DNA from: Apoda limacodes
Taxonomy: Eukaryota > Arthropoda > Insecta > Lepidoptera > Limacodidae
Assembly (NCBI GenBank): GCA_946406115.1
Contig: OX291546.1
Location: 12,455,019-12,519,018 of the forward strand
DNA length: 64,000 nucleotides
Direction: 5' to 3'
The position numbers and the translations under genes were made by a program. The notes under the pieces were generated by a model. It did not search any database, had not been told where the DNA came from, and saw only the letters and a list, made by a program, of their open reading frames with translations. Shown here in pieces: positions 12,875-24,089 of the stretch (positions within the stretch are counted from its first letter, which is position 1; every line of letters begins with the position of its first letter).

Positions 12875-12956
12875 AGCAAAGTTGCAGTCAAAAGAGTAAC
12901 CTCGAGCCAATTAGCCAGTCATGGCTCGAGGTTAATTTTTTGACTGCAACTTTGCT
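12875..12956. repeat. hairpin with about 35-bp arms
   Basis: AGCAAAGTTGCAGTCAAAAG, then GTAACCTCGAGCCA, is followed after a 12-bp loop by the complement TGGCTCGAGGTTA, then TTTTGACTGCAACTTTGCT. It ends a copy of the 'aagtcctagtac' AT-rich family (12,660-12,960). A smaller relative sits at 6,201-6,240 (CATAGCAAAG facing CTTTGCTATG). Confidence 0.8.
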
Positions 12957-13481
12957 ATTAAAATTTTTCTTTCTTAATCTAAATAAAGAAAGGCTAAAAG
13001 GTAATATGCAACTAAAAAGATGTGTAACCAAACTTTGAAACTGCACGCACATACATATACAGATTTTAGCTAGAGATCTATTCTCATTTACTATGAATCA
13101 CAGAAACAAAACAAAAATCTAGTTATCATGATTTTTTTTTCAAGTATTTGAGTTGTTTGTTTCAGCTTAAAAACACTTAATCATAGTCATTAACTAACTT
13201 TGCAAATTAAAAAGTTTTGTTTGAATCACTTCTTTAGCGCTTCAAATTGTACTAAATCGGTTTAGGTAAACGACTTTTACTTTTTTACGGCTTCTAATTG
13301 AAAAAAAAAAACGTATTTTTCGGAACTATATATTTTTTGTATAAAAGCTTTGCCACATGCAGAAACTCTATGGATCAACGTTGTTAAAATTATTGTCACA
13401 GAGTAGGTCCCGACCTCATATTTGATCTGAAAAAAAAAAAACGAAATTCTAGGGACAATTAACCAGCCGCAATAGTATCTC

Positions 13482-13545
13482 ATGGCTTAATGGTTGGTTA
13501 GAGCATCTTAGGGTTGCAGGTTCAAATCCTAGCTTAAGGTTAATC
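13482..13545 (+). repeat. tRNA-like pol III box pair
   Basis: TGGCTTAATGGTTGG matches a pol III A-box, and GGTTCAAATCC at 13,519-13,529 matches a B-box about 34 bp further on. Acceptor and anticodon stems do not form, so this is more likely a SINE head or tRNA relic than a tRNA gene. Confidence 0.4.
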
Positions 13546-13579
13546 TTTCGACTGCATCTTTTGTATGAAACTATTTATT

Positions 13580-13868
13580 TACTAGCCAGCGGCTTCGTCC
13601 GCCCTAAATTTATTATCGGTGTAGGATTCTTACGGCAACTGCTTCATTATACTAAAGAAGTTTGTTATAGTAACTTTTAGCTGCAGCTATGGTTCGTTCG
13701 TGGAATTTGGTTAGGTTAGGTAACTTTTTACCTCAATTTTACATTAGAACTTTTAAAATTTTCGGCTAAGTCCATACCAATTTTCATCAAATTTGGTCAA
13801 GCCGTTTGAGCATAAAGAAGTAACAAACATACACACTCACAAACTTTCGCCTTATAATATTAATGTGA
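13580..13868 (-). repeat. 'GCCGCTGGCAAAAGCTAGT' family, full length inverted
   Basis: Full-length inverted copy from ACTAGCCAGCGGCTTCGTCC through GGATTCTTACGGCAACTGCT, to AACTTTCGCCTTATAATATT. A related inverted copy follows at 13,950. Confidence 0.8.
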
Positions 13869-13949
13869 TATTAATGACCACACTGACCTCTACTACTTCT
13901 ATGAAGATTTCTTTCGTAATATTGATATTATAATTATTTATTGTTGAAT

Positions 13950-14185
13950 AGCTTTTGCCAGCGGCTCCGCCTGCCCTAAATTTTGTTATCGGCGTGGGAT
14001 TCTTACAGCAACTCCTTGTTTCTAGTAAGGAAGTTTTTTATAGCAACCTATAATTCGGAATTCGGTTAAAGTTACTCCTATGGGATCTTTTAAATTTTCC
14101 GGGATAGAAAGTAGCTTATTTCGTAATCAGTGTCTTCAATTTCATTCAGATCCGTTCAGCTTTTCTGGCGTGATTGAAATAAAAA
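13950..14185 (-). repeat. 'GCCGCTGGCAAAAGCTAGT' family, inverted, partial
   Basis: AGCTTTTGCCAGCGGCTCCG, GTTATCGGCGTGGGATTCTT and ACAGCAACTCCTTG are followed by an internal part with TTTTCCGGGATAG and CAGATCCGTTCAGC. Confidence 0.75.
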
Positions 14186-14283
14186 TAAAAAAATGAAATA
14201 TTTTTGGACATCACACACAGTGCCGTTTGGCCCCAAACTAAGCAAAGCATGTGTTATGGATACCATACAACTGATACAAATAC

Positions 14284-14443
14284 ATTTTTTTTTTTTGTAA
14301 ATACATACATATTAAACATAAATGCACCCAGACTCAAGACAAACAAGATTTTTTTTCACATAAATAATTGTCTAGTGCGGGAATCGAACCCACACCCTCT
14401 GCACAGCAGTCGGTCACACTACCAACTAGGCTTCTAACCTTAA
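14284..14443 (-). repeat. tRNA-derived SINE, copy A
   Basis: Read on the minus strand, the head has an A-box-like TAGTTGGTAGTGTG (14,415-14,428) and a B-box GGTTCGATTCC (14,380-14,390). These are followed by a body with CTTGAGTCTGGGTG and an A-rich end near 14,285. The same layout recurs at 19,293 and 55,268. Confidence 0.8.
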
Positions 14444-14864
14444 ATTTTAGATATCACAGTTGGATCTTTTACAAAGGTGTAATTTTGTTTCAATGAATAT
14501 ACGTATTCGGTATACAAGCAATACAACCTTATAATTAAACATAAAACCAATTGAAAATATAGCTGTTGGACTTATAATCTGATATTGTACCGGAAACCCT
14601 TTTTTCATAGGCTGCTCTTGATGTTTGACAAGGGTCATGTTCCGCACACTGAACGGTACCACCCAAACCTTTTTATCACATACCTAGCCTTAAGGTGAAA
14701 CCGATTTCGTTTTTATACTTACAAACACCATTTCTCTTAATGTTTTGCTATTCAGAACGCTTTATAAAATTGCAATATATAATCACTTTTACCGTAAATA
14801 GATGCAGAGATTTTACTTAATCCATATATTTGATTAACTTAATAAAAAATCTGGTTGTGTACTA

Positions 14865-15255
14865 AGGGTGGTAAGGAGAAAATTACTAACGAGAGACTAT
14901 TTAGAATCCTAAGACCGAAAGCTTTAATGACTCGAGTTTGTAATTGCCGTACCGTCCGTGTTACACACAATCTCTTTCTTCATTTGCGAATACATAAATA
15001 AAAATTGAAATAAATAAACTTATCAAATGCTATTTAAATTTAATTGAAAATAACGCCACCGCCAGATGATGATAGAAAGTTTTGGCTAAATTTAAGACTT
15101 GTTATTGCTCGCTTAGCACATAGTTCATATTTTGCAGCTATTCAGGTTTTGTACAGACTTCATAGCATAGGCGCGTCATTACGGCCCGTGGGTTCTATGA
15201 ACGCGGGCTTTGCCTTTAAGGGACTTCACATAGATAATTTTGGCTACTTATTATA
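14865..15255. repeat. three-member dispersed family, copy 1
   Basis: Shares with 47,385-47,885: GAGACTATTTAGAA, CCTAAGACCGAAAG, TTAATGACTCGAGTTTG, a TTGCGAATACATAAATAAAA stretch, AAAGTTTTGGCTAAATTTAA and GGTTCTATGAACGCGGGCTT. A short frame at 15,044-15,256 includes YRLHSIGASLRPVGSMNAGF. No known protein is recognised. Confidence 0.65.
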
Positions 15256-16190
15256 GTACACTTAACCCTTATAAACGTGGTAGGATATTAACAGCATTCA
15301 ATTATTTACAATGGAAACGAGTACACTTACTCTTGTAATAAGCCGTTAAATAACTAATATTCTTTTAAATGATTTACAAAGTAAACTTATAAACCCTTAT
15401 AAATATAGGAAACAAGTGCCAATGGTTTCGAGTACATTTGGTTTTAATTGTAGCTCTTATTAGCATACTTTACTTGTAATGAATTTATATTGCTTCTCGT
15501 AGCAAATTATAAACATTCCTTACCAGAGTACTTATTTTCAAGCGCGTTTACACCTTTGCAATACTTTTATGGCACACCTTAACTTGTCTGTACCGTTAAT
15601 TTAGACCTATAAGCGGTATTAGGTTAATGAATAAAAAACAAATGTACTAGAAAACAAAAAAAAATTCGAATATGCTGTTGTTAGTGTGGTCGCTAATAAT
15701 AGAATCATTAGGAGACAGTTATTAATGCTGTAGGTTTGTATAGTGTGCACTGTAGGATAATTTTGTTGCTTAGCGCATCCCTGCAGTGTGGCGTAAAACG
15801 ACTGAGGAATAGGTGTATATTAAGGTACTAAGTATACATAATTTTATTGTTACTCGTTTAACAACTGGGTATATAACTAAGTTGTTGCTTCCATAACAGC
15901 AGTCCCCTATTAATATGCAAAACTAATTTAAAGCGGGACAGTGACGGCGTCGGCTTCTTTATTCGTAGTTATGATGACTATGATGCCAATTTGGGAAAAG
16001 AAGAAAATTACAATTTATTGATATATAAAAAATTACAAATATACCTAATTAACCAATATATATATCTTAACACTATATTTTGAAGTGCAGTTTTATATGA
16101 TTATATAATGACTATTTTGCCGTATAAGTAATATTATTATGCCTTTATTGTGTGCGTGTGCTTGTTTGACACCTTAGTGGTATAGAAAAA
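15256..16190. other. unassigned intergenic DNA
   Basis: AT-rich with no open frame, hairpin or repeat that I can match elsewhere in the window. Confidence 0.55.
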
Positions 16191-16193
16191 AAA

Positions 16194-16470
16194 CGTAACT
16201 CTGTCTGTCTGTCTGTTACCTCTTCACGCTTAAAAGGCTAAACCGATTAAGATGAAATGTGGTACGGAGATAGTTTGAGTCCCGGGGAGGGACATAGGAT
16301 AGCTTTGATCCTGAAAAATTTCAAAAGTTTCTGCGGGCATAAGTATAATACAGCTGAAAAGAATTCTAGCTTGCTATAGCGAACTTCATAAGTACGAGTA
16401 TAATTAAGGAGTTGACTTCGGAATCCCGCCGTTTACCAAATTAGGGCGGGTAGAGTTGCTGGCAAAATTC
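16194..16470 (+). repeat. 'GCCGCTGGCAAAAGCTAGT' family, near full length
   Basis: Starts GTAACTCTGTCTGTCTGTCT, has CTAAACCGATTAAGATGAAA, TAGTTTGAGTCCCGGGGAGG and AATTAAGGAGTTGACTTCGG, and ends GGTAGAGTTGCTGGCAAAAT. A 5' half of another copy follows at 16,490-16,680. Confidence 0.75.
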
Positions 16471-16489
16471 GTTAATTACCAGCAATCCC

Positions 16490-16680
16490 ATTAGCATTAT
16501 AAATGCGAAACTTTGGATGTTTGGTTATAAGTAACTCAATCACGCTTCAACAACTAAATGGATCAGGATAAAACTTGGCACACATATAGGCTAGGACCTG
16601 GAATATTAAACAGGCTATTTTTTATACCAGAAAGTTCAAAAGTTTCCACGGGAATAACTATTTCAGGACATTTAGGACAA
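16490..16680 (+). repeat. 'GCCGCTGGCAAAAGCTAGT' family, 5' half
   Basis: Has AGCATTATAAATGCGAAACT, AACTAAATGGATCAGGATAA, AACTTGGCACACATATAGGC and TAGGACCTGGAATA. The 3' half is missing. Confidence 0.7.
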
Positions 16681-17094
16681 ATCATTTTGTATGTACAGAT
16701 TTCAGTCTTTGACGCTTCCTGTCAAATTTTATAATTCTAGGACAGCGGGAAGTACACCATAGTTTTTGATTTATATGGGAAATGGCAAAATATGGGACAA
16801 AAATGACCGTATTTTTTTATTGCGTTGACTAAGAAGCTTGAATTTTTTACGGCTTCAAAGGAATCGTAGACATCAGTATTTGAAATTAATTTCAACTTAG
16901 TACGTTCACGCGTTCCTTAAAAAGACAAAAATATCAATCAATTTCTACACATTAAGCTTCAAAAGTAATGGTTATCAATACAGACTTCGAATGCCCATTT
17001 AACTCCTTTCTTTGCTCACCTACGTCTTATATAACGGAACGTCTGAGCAAAGTTGTAAGTGTGTTAAGATATATATGTTAGTCAGTTGGTTAAT

Positions 17095-17290
17095 TCTTTT
17101 CAACCGACGGAAAACCAAAGGAAGAGGTTAGTTCTCAAGTCGACGCGTATATCTAATGTACTTTGTTGGTGTTTATGTATGACTTTTTTATGTTTCTTGT
17201 ACGCATACATTTTTACACAGTAGTCCGATTTTGATAATAATAATTGGATGGTATATATCTCAAATTTGGTCCCATTAAAAATTGGAAAAA
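17095..17290 (+). repeat. 'AACCGACTTCAAAAAGGAGGAGG' type repeat, fragment
   Basis: TTTTCAACCGACGGAAAACC with AAAGGAAGAGGTTAGTTCTC, and later CAAATTTGGTCCCATTAAAA and ATTGGAAAAATAA. The clearer relative at 39,225-39,480 has AACTTCAAAAAAAGGAGGAG, GTTCTCAATTCGGCTG and AAGTTGGTCCCATAGAAATT. Confidence 0.55.
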
Positions 17291-17299
17291 TAATCCATC

Positions 17300-19290
17300 C
17301 CTAAGTACTCTTAACAAGGGGATGATTGATGTTACATTTAAAAAATTAACTTTTTCTAATCAAAGCAGCATTTTTGCAGGCCTACCCGACATATTAGGCA
17401 CAAAAAATTTAGCTGACGAATTGAAAGAAAAAATAAAATTAATAAGTATTTTTAGTTTTAAGTTCAGTTCATTTTAGTTGGTTTAGTATATTTTTATATA
17501 CATTTATGTATACATAACAATTTAATCTTGTACCGTCTGTAACTATTTCAAAGAAAAAGTTCTGTGAGATAATAAAGCCAAGGGTTAGTTCCTAAGTAAA
17601 TGAATAAATGTATTTATCCTCATTGATCGTAACCCTTAAGAGACAAATTCGTGCCAAAGGGTAAAGTAAATAAAGGGTTCCCTTTAAGATTAATACCGCA
17701 ATTTACTTGTATTTCGTATCACACAAATCTTTGGAGCATTTAGGTTAAATTCGGTCATTGGAAAAGGTAAATAAAATAATAATTAAATACCCATCGATAA
17801 AAAATATAATCATGAGATAATAGTTAATAAATTACTTACTTTTTGATAACAGTTAGAAATGAAATCGTAATGTAACCACCAGAGTTTCTGGATGTCTGTA
17901 CTCTCTGTACCACGAAGTTGCCTCTCGAGCGCGTAAATGTAGCCCAAAATTAAGAAAATAGCCCAATAATAGCACTATCTTATACGAAATTTTGTGACAG
18001 TAGATGGGAAATTATTCAATTATGCAAGAAGTATGTAATGCATTGTATTTCGGAAAAATTGTGTTTGAAAACAACTAACAGTTATTTCATTCAGATTTAA
18101 ACTCATTTTTTTTAATTCAAGTAGACTTTTAAACAACACTTTTCAATCGTTAGTTTAATAATTGATTTTATAAACCTAACCACCGGTAGAGTGGTCAAAT
18201 TTTAGAGTCCGAATAGCTCAAGACTGTTCACAATAAGGTCCCAGATGGGGAAACGATATTTTTTTGCAATTTTTTAGCTAAATAAGTTAAGTGCGAAAAA
18301 TATACGCCCTACGGCAAGAATTTCAGTGCAACGACGAGTTAAATTGGCAATGATGCTGATTTTTTTTAAAAGCTCTCAAAGTGATAACTTTAAAAATAGC
18401 TAAGGCCTTAAACCATTATTTGTTAAAATATCATATTTACAATGATCACTTATAAAATAAAATTCATCGTCTTTGGCTGTGGTGGAGTTAGTAACTCTAC
18501 TCTAGTATAGTTATAGTAGATATAGAGATACAGTAGCACGAGATGTTACCAACCTGCAGACGCCGTGAGAGAAGCAAAGAAGAAAATTTAGTCCGATTCA
18601 TAAAATTACATTTTAATATAGCCCAAATGGCGAGATTTCACTACGCTTGAAAAATCTTCGCTAATAGACCTCAAATATTAGCCCAATTCGCGAAATTTCT
18701 CCCAATCCGTCAACAGTTGTAACCACATACTGCTCATGATTTTCGGGGTCCGACAAAACGATGTTGACGGAGTAATGGCTTAATATATAGCAACGCATAA
18801 TAAAAAAAATAATACATAGTTATTAGGTATGTACGAAAAATAGATATGTATTTCGATATACATCACTATTCTTATATGGTATTTAATCATTTTAAATCGG
18901 AATTCAAATCAATTCAGATTTTAAAATTCAAAATTGAAGAAAATAAAATAGAATCGGAAATTTGTTGAGTCGAAAAATTTTATATTCTCATAAGGGAAAT
19001 ACCTAGTAACCTTAATGTAAGATTTACTTTTACCTTACCTTTTACCTCGTGAAGCAAACAACATGATTTAATTTCTCTAGGGTATTTGTGTAAAGTCCCA
19101 ATAAAATAGTTCACTTCTACAATACTCTTAGTTTTCAATTTTGTTGCCAACTATAAAAGGGTTTAGTTGGGCCTAGTAGAAATTTGAAAGACAAACTGGT
19201 CCACAATTATTGTTCTAATAAAACTGTTATTTGAACGTTATGCCTACTAGGATTATATAATCTGTGGTTATGCCATATGTTGTCAATAAT
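17300..19290. other. unassigned intergenic DNA
   Basis: Low-complexity AT-rich DNA. Around 17,940-18,730 there are scattered variants of 'tagcccaaat' and 'gcgaaatttc' that look like decayed repeat sequence. No gene seen. Confidence 0.5.
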
Positions 19291-19292
19291 GA

Positions 19293-19445
19293 CAACTTCG
19301 TAGCCCAGTCGGTAATTACCTGCCTGCAAAACCGAGGGGCGTGGGTTCGATCCTTGCAATCGACAAGACAAACATTTGTGTGATAAGATAAACATATGTG
19401 ATTGTCTTGAGTCTGGGTATTTTTTATGTGTATATACATAATAAA
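19293..19445 (+). repeat. tRNA-derived SINE, copy B
   Basis: The head reads GTAGCCCAGTCGGTAATTAC with a B-box GGTTCGATCC at 19,344-19,353. The tail has GATTGTCTTGAGTCTGGGTA and an AT-rich end. It shares head and body with copies at 14,284 and 55,268. Confidence 0.8.
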
Positions 19446-20104
19446 TTATTTATGTTTACCTATCCGATATCTGATATCCATAATACAAGCTTTGATTAGT
19501 TTGGGACAAAATATTATTATTAAGGCTGCGATGTAGGGTAGAAAGGCCTAAATACGAAGTTTTCGTGCAAATTTGTGGCTAAACAATAGCATCTGAAGAA
19601 TTGTAAAAAATATATGAATTGTAAAATTTGCTTTTACCTAGTGTATTACCTTACTGTAATATTTCCAGTTATTATATTAATTGCTAAAACTCATCTAGAA
19701 GTGACCATTGTTTCAACACTTGTGCCAATTTTTAAAGCGAGTTTTGCATTTGATTGTGATGAAAGTTTTTTTTTAAAGACTAGCTAGCTAAGCCGCTGCA
19801 TTATAAACCTAAAAGCTATGCATTAAAAACACACCTCGCGAGTATATATGTTGGAAAAAAATTTCTTGACATAGAATTTGTAATTACGCTTTTATCATAA
19901 GATTTTGTAAGCTTCTTTTACAATTATTTTGATTTCAAACAATGTTCTAAACTCTATGTCTCTTTAAGCCGAATTATCTAAGACCTTACTAACGACTCCG
20001 ACGGTGATGGCATACTTAAACGAGTTAATTTTGATTATTTATCAATAAAAAAATATATGTTATAGTTCAAACCTTAATTAAGATTTGCTAATCTATACTT
20101 TCTA

Positions 20105-20310
20105 TACTAATATATAAAGCTGAAGAGTTTGTTTGTTTGAGGGCGCTAATACCTCAGGAACTACGGGTCGGATTTAAAAAATCAGTGTTGGATAGACCAT
20201 TTATCGAGGAAGGTTATAGGCTATATTTCATCACGCTAACACAAATATGAGCGGAGCAGTAATGAAAAATGTTTCAAAATCGGGGTTTTTTATCCTTTTG
20301 AGAGCTTCCG
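20105..20310 (+). repeat. dispersed repeat starting 'ACTAATATATAAAGCTGAAGAG'
   Basis: Reads ATAAAGCTGAAGAGTTTGTT, TACCTCAGGAACTACGGGTC and AGGTTATAGGCTATATTTCA. The layout is that of short lepidopteran interspersed repeats. A related element is at 56,190-56,600. Confidence 0.55.
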
Positions 20311-20737
20311 CTGCGTGCGCTGCGTAAACGGTTAGAGTTGCGCAAAAATCATGTATCGCAGAATTGTTCCCCTATAAAAGTTCTTAAAAAAAAGTCCGCG
20401 ACAGCATATGTCTATATTTTAAGGTTGGCTCACTATAACCTTTTTTATGCTTACCATATTTGTTCTAAAATAATGCATTATTTGTGAAGGTGTTTTTATA
20501 AACATGATATTAATCTTTATCCAAATAAATACGTTATTCATCACAAGCATTTAATTTAGAACAAAATTGCCCTGTTCATCATTCGATTTCAATGAATATC
20601 TTAGGAGATATCACAGTTTTAAAGTAACGTGGCAGCAAAATAATTATCAAGTATTGCGCGCGCATTTATGATGTGAGAGGCCGGCGAGCAGTCATGTGGG
20701 CGGTACGTATTATTTAAAACTATTTTACCTTCTGTGT

Positions 20738-20821
20738 TTTTTTTATAATTGAGGAGTTGCCGTAAGAATCCTATGCCGATAACCAAATTTAGGGTGGGCG
20801 AAGCCGCTGGCAAAAGCTAGT
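20738..20821 (+). repeat. 'GCCGCTGGCAAAAGCTAGT' family, 3' end
   Basis: TATAATTGAGGAGTTGCCGT, CCTATGCCGATAACCAAATT and GGCGAAGCCGCTGGCAAAAG, followed by CTAGT, the cleanest 3' terminus in the window. Confidence 0.8.
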
Positions 20822-21207
20822 ATTATAATAATTTGGCTATTATAACATTTAGAAAAAAAAGTTAGTACACTCTATTTTTGGGCTTTGATTCAAATTGTTT
20901 TGAAAACTAAGAGTGGTATTCACTCGATTCTTATTTCGTAAAATATGACCAAGTAAATTTGCTAATTTCATAGTTCTAAATATATATTTGTATTTTATAC
21001 TGACAAAAAACCGAGAAAATCGAGATTTTCAACGTGCGGTTTCGTGCTAGCGCCTATCGTACGTGGAACTGTGTGTTGTTGTATGCTTCAATAGTGTAAT
21101 ATGGCTTTGTAAACTAGTCAAAACGGCACGCTTTAGCTAGGATGTGCCACAGCCGTAAAAATATCTTGGTTACCTACTATAACTTATATGAAATTTAATG
21201 AACTCGT

Positions 21208-21345
21208 GACTTATAAAGCCCTTGTACCTCAATCTTACAAAAAGTTCATAGAATTAAGAACTACTGTATAAATAAATATAAATAATCTTTCTCCGTTTAT
21301 ATATATCTTATTCCCTAAATGCTAGATAGTCTTAGAAGAAGATAT
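21208..21345. repeat. AT-rich dispersed family, copy 3
   Basis: It has GACTTATAAAGCCCTTGTAC, CAATCTTACAAA, GTTCATAGAATTAAGAAC and CTTTCTCCGTTT, in the same order as the copy at 12,660. Confidence 0.65.
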
Positions 21346-21489
21346 ATCTTTTCTCGAACACGCTACGATACGCGACCATATCTTGTACAAACTTCTTTGG
21401 GATAAATTGTATGTACTTGCAGTACAGTATCAGAAAGCGGCCCGCAATATTTTAGCCGGCCACTCGAGTGCTCGAGCAGTCGAATATCT

Positions 21490-21665
21490 TTATATATATA
21501 ATTCTACTGTACGTGTGTATGTCACTGTACTCCTCCTAAACGGCTGGACTGATTTGAATGATTTTTTTTGTATGCGTTTGGGTGGCGCCCTGGATGGTTT
21601 AGATTCACAAATCAGCCCGGTTGTAGTCGGTATCATGCAGGACAACGTCTGCTCAGTAATTTAAA
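21490..21665 (+). repeat. dispersed repeat with 'CTCCTAAACGGCTGGAC'
   Basis: Reads TCTACTGTACGTGTGTATGT, CTCCTCCTAAACGGCTGGAC, GGTTTAGATTCACAAA and CAACGTCTGCT. It is related to the 56.4-kb repeat by the AAACGGCTG block. A 93-codon frame over it is incidental. Confidence 0.5.
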
Positions 21666-23289
21666 ATATAACGAGAAGTAATTGTTGTTTTAATTTACAC
21701 ACATATTTAAGAAAAGCAGTATACAAGCTTGTCCACAACTGAGCATAACTGGACTCCGTGATGTTGCGGGCCGCGTCATTAATGTACTATTCATATATAT
21801 CTATAGCTTCATCATTGACAAGATTTAATACTGCTTCATACCTTTTAATAATAAACTTACGTAATTTTTCAACTTATTTAACAAATCTATATATAATATC
21901 AATTGCAATTTCATTTTTCTCATATCTTTCACGTTATAGAATTACGACAACAAATAAAAATCGTCATCACAGCTTGTTAGGTTCGCAGTGGAAAGCAATT
22001 AGCTACAAGTCACAACGCAAACAGCGGAATGTATTGTTAATTTAACTCATTTGCATATAAATTAGAGGGCGAAATTTTGTGAGCTTTACACTCTTCGAAA
22101 TGTTTTTTGTTAATAAATTGATCACAGTAAAAAAAATATATTTGAATTTACCTGACAAGGCAAGAAAAAGGAAATTGATTGGAAATTAGCAAAAATCAAG
22201 CATGAAATTTGAAGGAAATAAATACTAGAATATCTCATGAACTTTAAGGAAATAGTTACTTAAACCAAAAATCTAAAACTAAAAAAGTACTTTTCTTACT
22301 CTATATGTGTACAGGCAATTAGAGAATAATGCAATTGTTTGGGCTCCCCATGAAAATAAATATATTTTAATGGTAAAGAAAATCCAATGTAAAGTTGCTC
22401 GCTTTACTTATTAAAAAATGTATGAATACTATTCGTATACGTTTCTATCACTTTTTGAGACGGGAATGGTCGGACTTCACACCCTAGAGCTAAGGCGTAA
22501 GTTGCAGTTATTAATGCACATCTATTTACTACTGAACTACTATATTCAAAATCCTTCTTTGCTATGAAACGTGAGATTGTTCCTTCATTGTCTTTTTATC
22601 ATTATTTGATTTGATTTTGTTTAGATTTTTCATTATGAATAAAAAACTTTAACCCTTTAAATATATCGAATAATATATCGACTTGATGAATAATTTTTCC
22701 GAATACAAAATCTTTTTTTAATTTGAAGTGGCTGCCTCAGCAATTATACGTCCCACTAGGTTGCGTTCAAAAATGAGTAACTTGAGTTAAAAATGACGTC
22801 ATAGGGTTACTAACTTTACCCTTAAGTTTCTGAACAGCTAACCGAGTTGCATCTGTCAAGTTGAATTAATGTTTTTACTTTTAGGAATTTTGCCCATTAT
22901 AATACACTAAACTTCAATTGAGATTTTAGTTTTTTTCTTGACAATATTTGAATATGAACAAGATATTAAATACCATCTTGATTTTATCAATGCTTTCATT
23001 ATCAATCAATTATTTGGTCTGGTTTCATGACAACTGTTTTTGTTTCTAAACAGCAGTAAAGATACGTCCTGAATTATAAGAAATTCAAGGTAATTTATTT
23101 TAAAGAATCTAAGGAAAAATTAAAACCTAGTAGTGCCTTGGAAACACTAGAAAACTTTTGTATATTTTTTCAAGTTTAAAACACACTTCGAATACAAGTC
23201 ATTAACAACTATTACAAAAGAAAAACTATTAATAATACATTAATTTAAATTTTCTTCATTCGGAAACATTGTTATGACCTTTCTTATCT

Positions 23290-23720
23290 GTAACCCCGTC
23301 AAACCCTCTTCGAGTTCGGTTCAGTTGAGTCAACACTAGGGTTACAACTCTACACGTTTTTGAACGGCAACGGGTTGGATGGAACTCAGTTTTTAAACGG
23401 TTCGAGTCATAACTCTACTCGACTCAGTCGTTTTAAACACTCTCCTACAGGGCATAAACCTCACCTTAAGGAGGCTTAAGTCATAGTACACCACGCTTAG
23501 TACATGTTGGTGGACTTTCTTGAACTAGTGGCCACTCAACTTTCAGATTCTTTAAGCTGCCCATAAATCTCTGACTTGGCGTATGACAACAGCCAGGAAG
23601 GACGGTTTAACGTGTCCTCCGAAGCACAGAGGAGCTCAAAAATATGTATCACCAGGTGGTTACCAATCTGGGTACTGTCCACGCTCGACGTTGATTAGCG
23701 TCGCTTATCGTTTCCAATAG
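23290..23720. repeat. dispersed 'ACAACAGCCAGGA...ACGGTTTAACGTG' repeat (duplicated at 30,755-31,185)
   Basis: Has CGACTCAGTCGTTTTAAACA, CACCACGCTTAGTACATGTT, GACAACAGCCAGGAAGGACG, GTTTAACGTGTCCTCCGAAG and GTGGTTACCAATCTGGGTAC. I recognise this layout as a common lepidopteran dispersed repeat but cannot name the element. It is present in both large duplication copies. Confidence 0.5.
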
Positions 23721-24089
23721 CCCAATGCCAATTTGAAGTAGAATATTTTTTTTACAATATTATTATTATTGTCCAAACAAACTCGTAAACATTGACAGTA
23801 TGTTTATATCGTCTGCGGAAATTACTTCAGTTTTATATCTTCCTTCAGATTCAGTTCCGAGACGGACAGAAGACTTCGGATTTTTTCCTTATTTTATTGT
23901 TTTATTTACTAGCGCAGTTTCTCGTTTTACTACTTCACTGTACCTATGTTATGGCAAAATATATAGTAGTATCTATTTCCGTAAGAAGAATTCAGACACT
24001 AAGAGCGTTTTTATGGATAATGTTTAGAGGTCTATTTCGCTGGGGGGCCAAAGTTGTTTATAAATATTATCTTTATTAATATAAATCAA

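Noticed and set aside
13482..13545. Possible tRNA gene
   Set aside because: A- and B-box-like sequences are present, but the acceptor, anticodon and T stems do not pair, so it is kept only as a tRNA-like relic.
23792..24079. 95-codon frame repeated at 31,257-31,544
   Set aside because: It is conserved only because the whole block is duplicated. A second overlapping frame is equally preserved, and there is no recognisable domain or codon bias.
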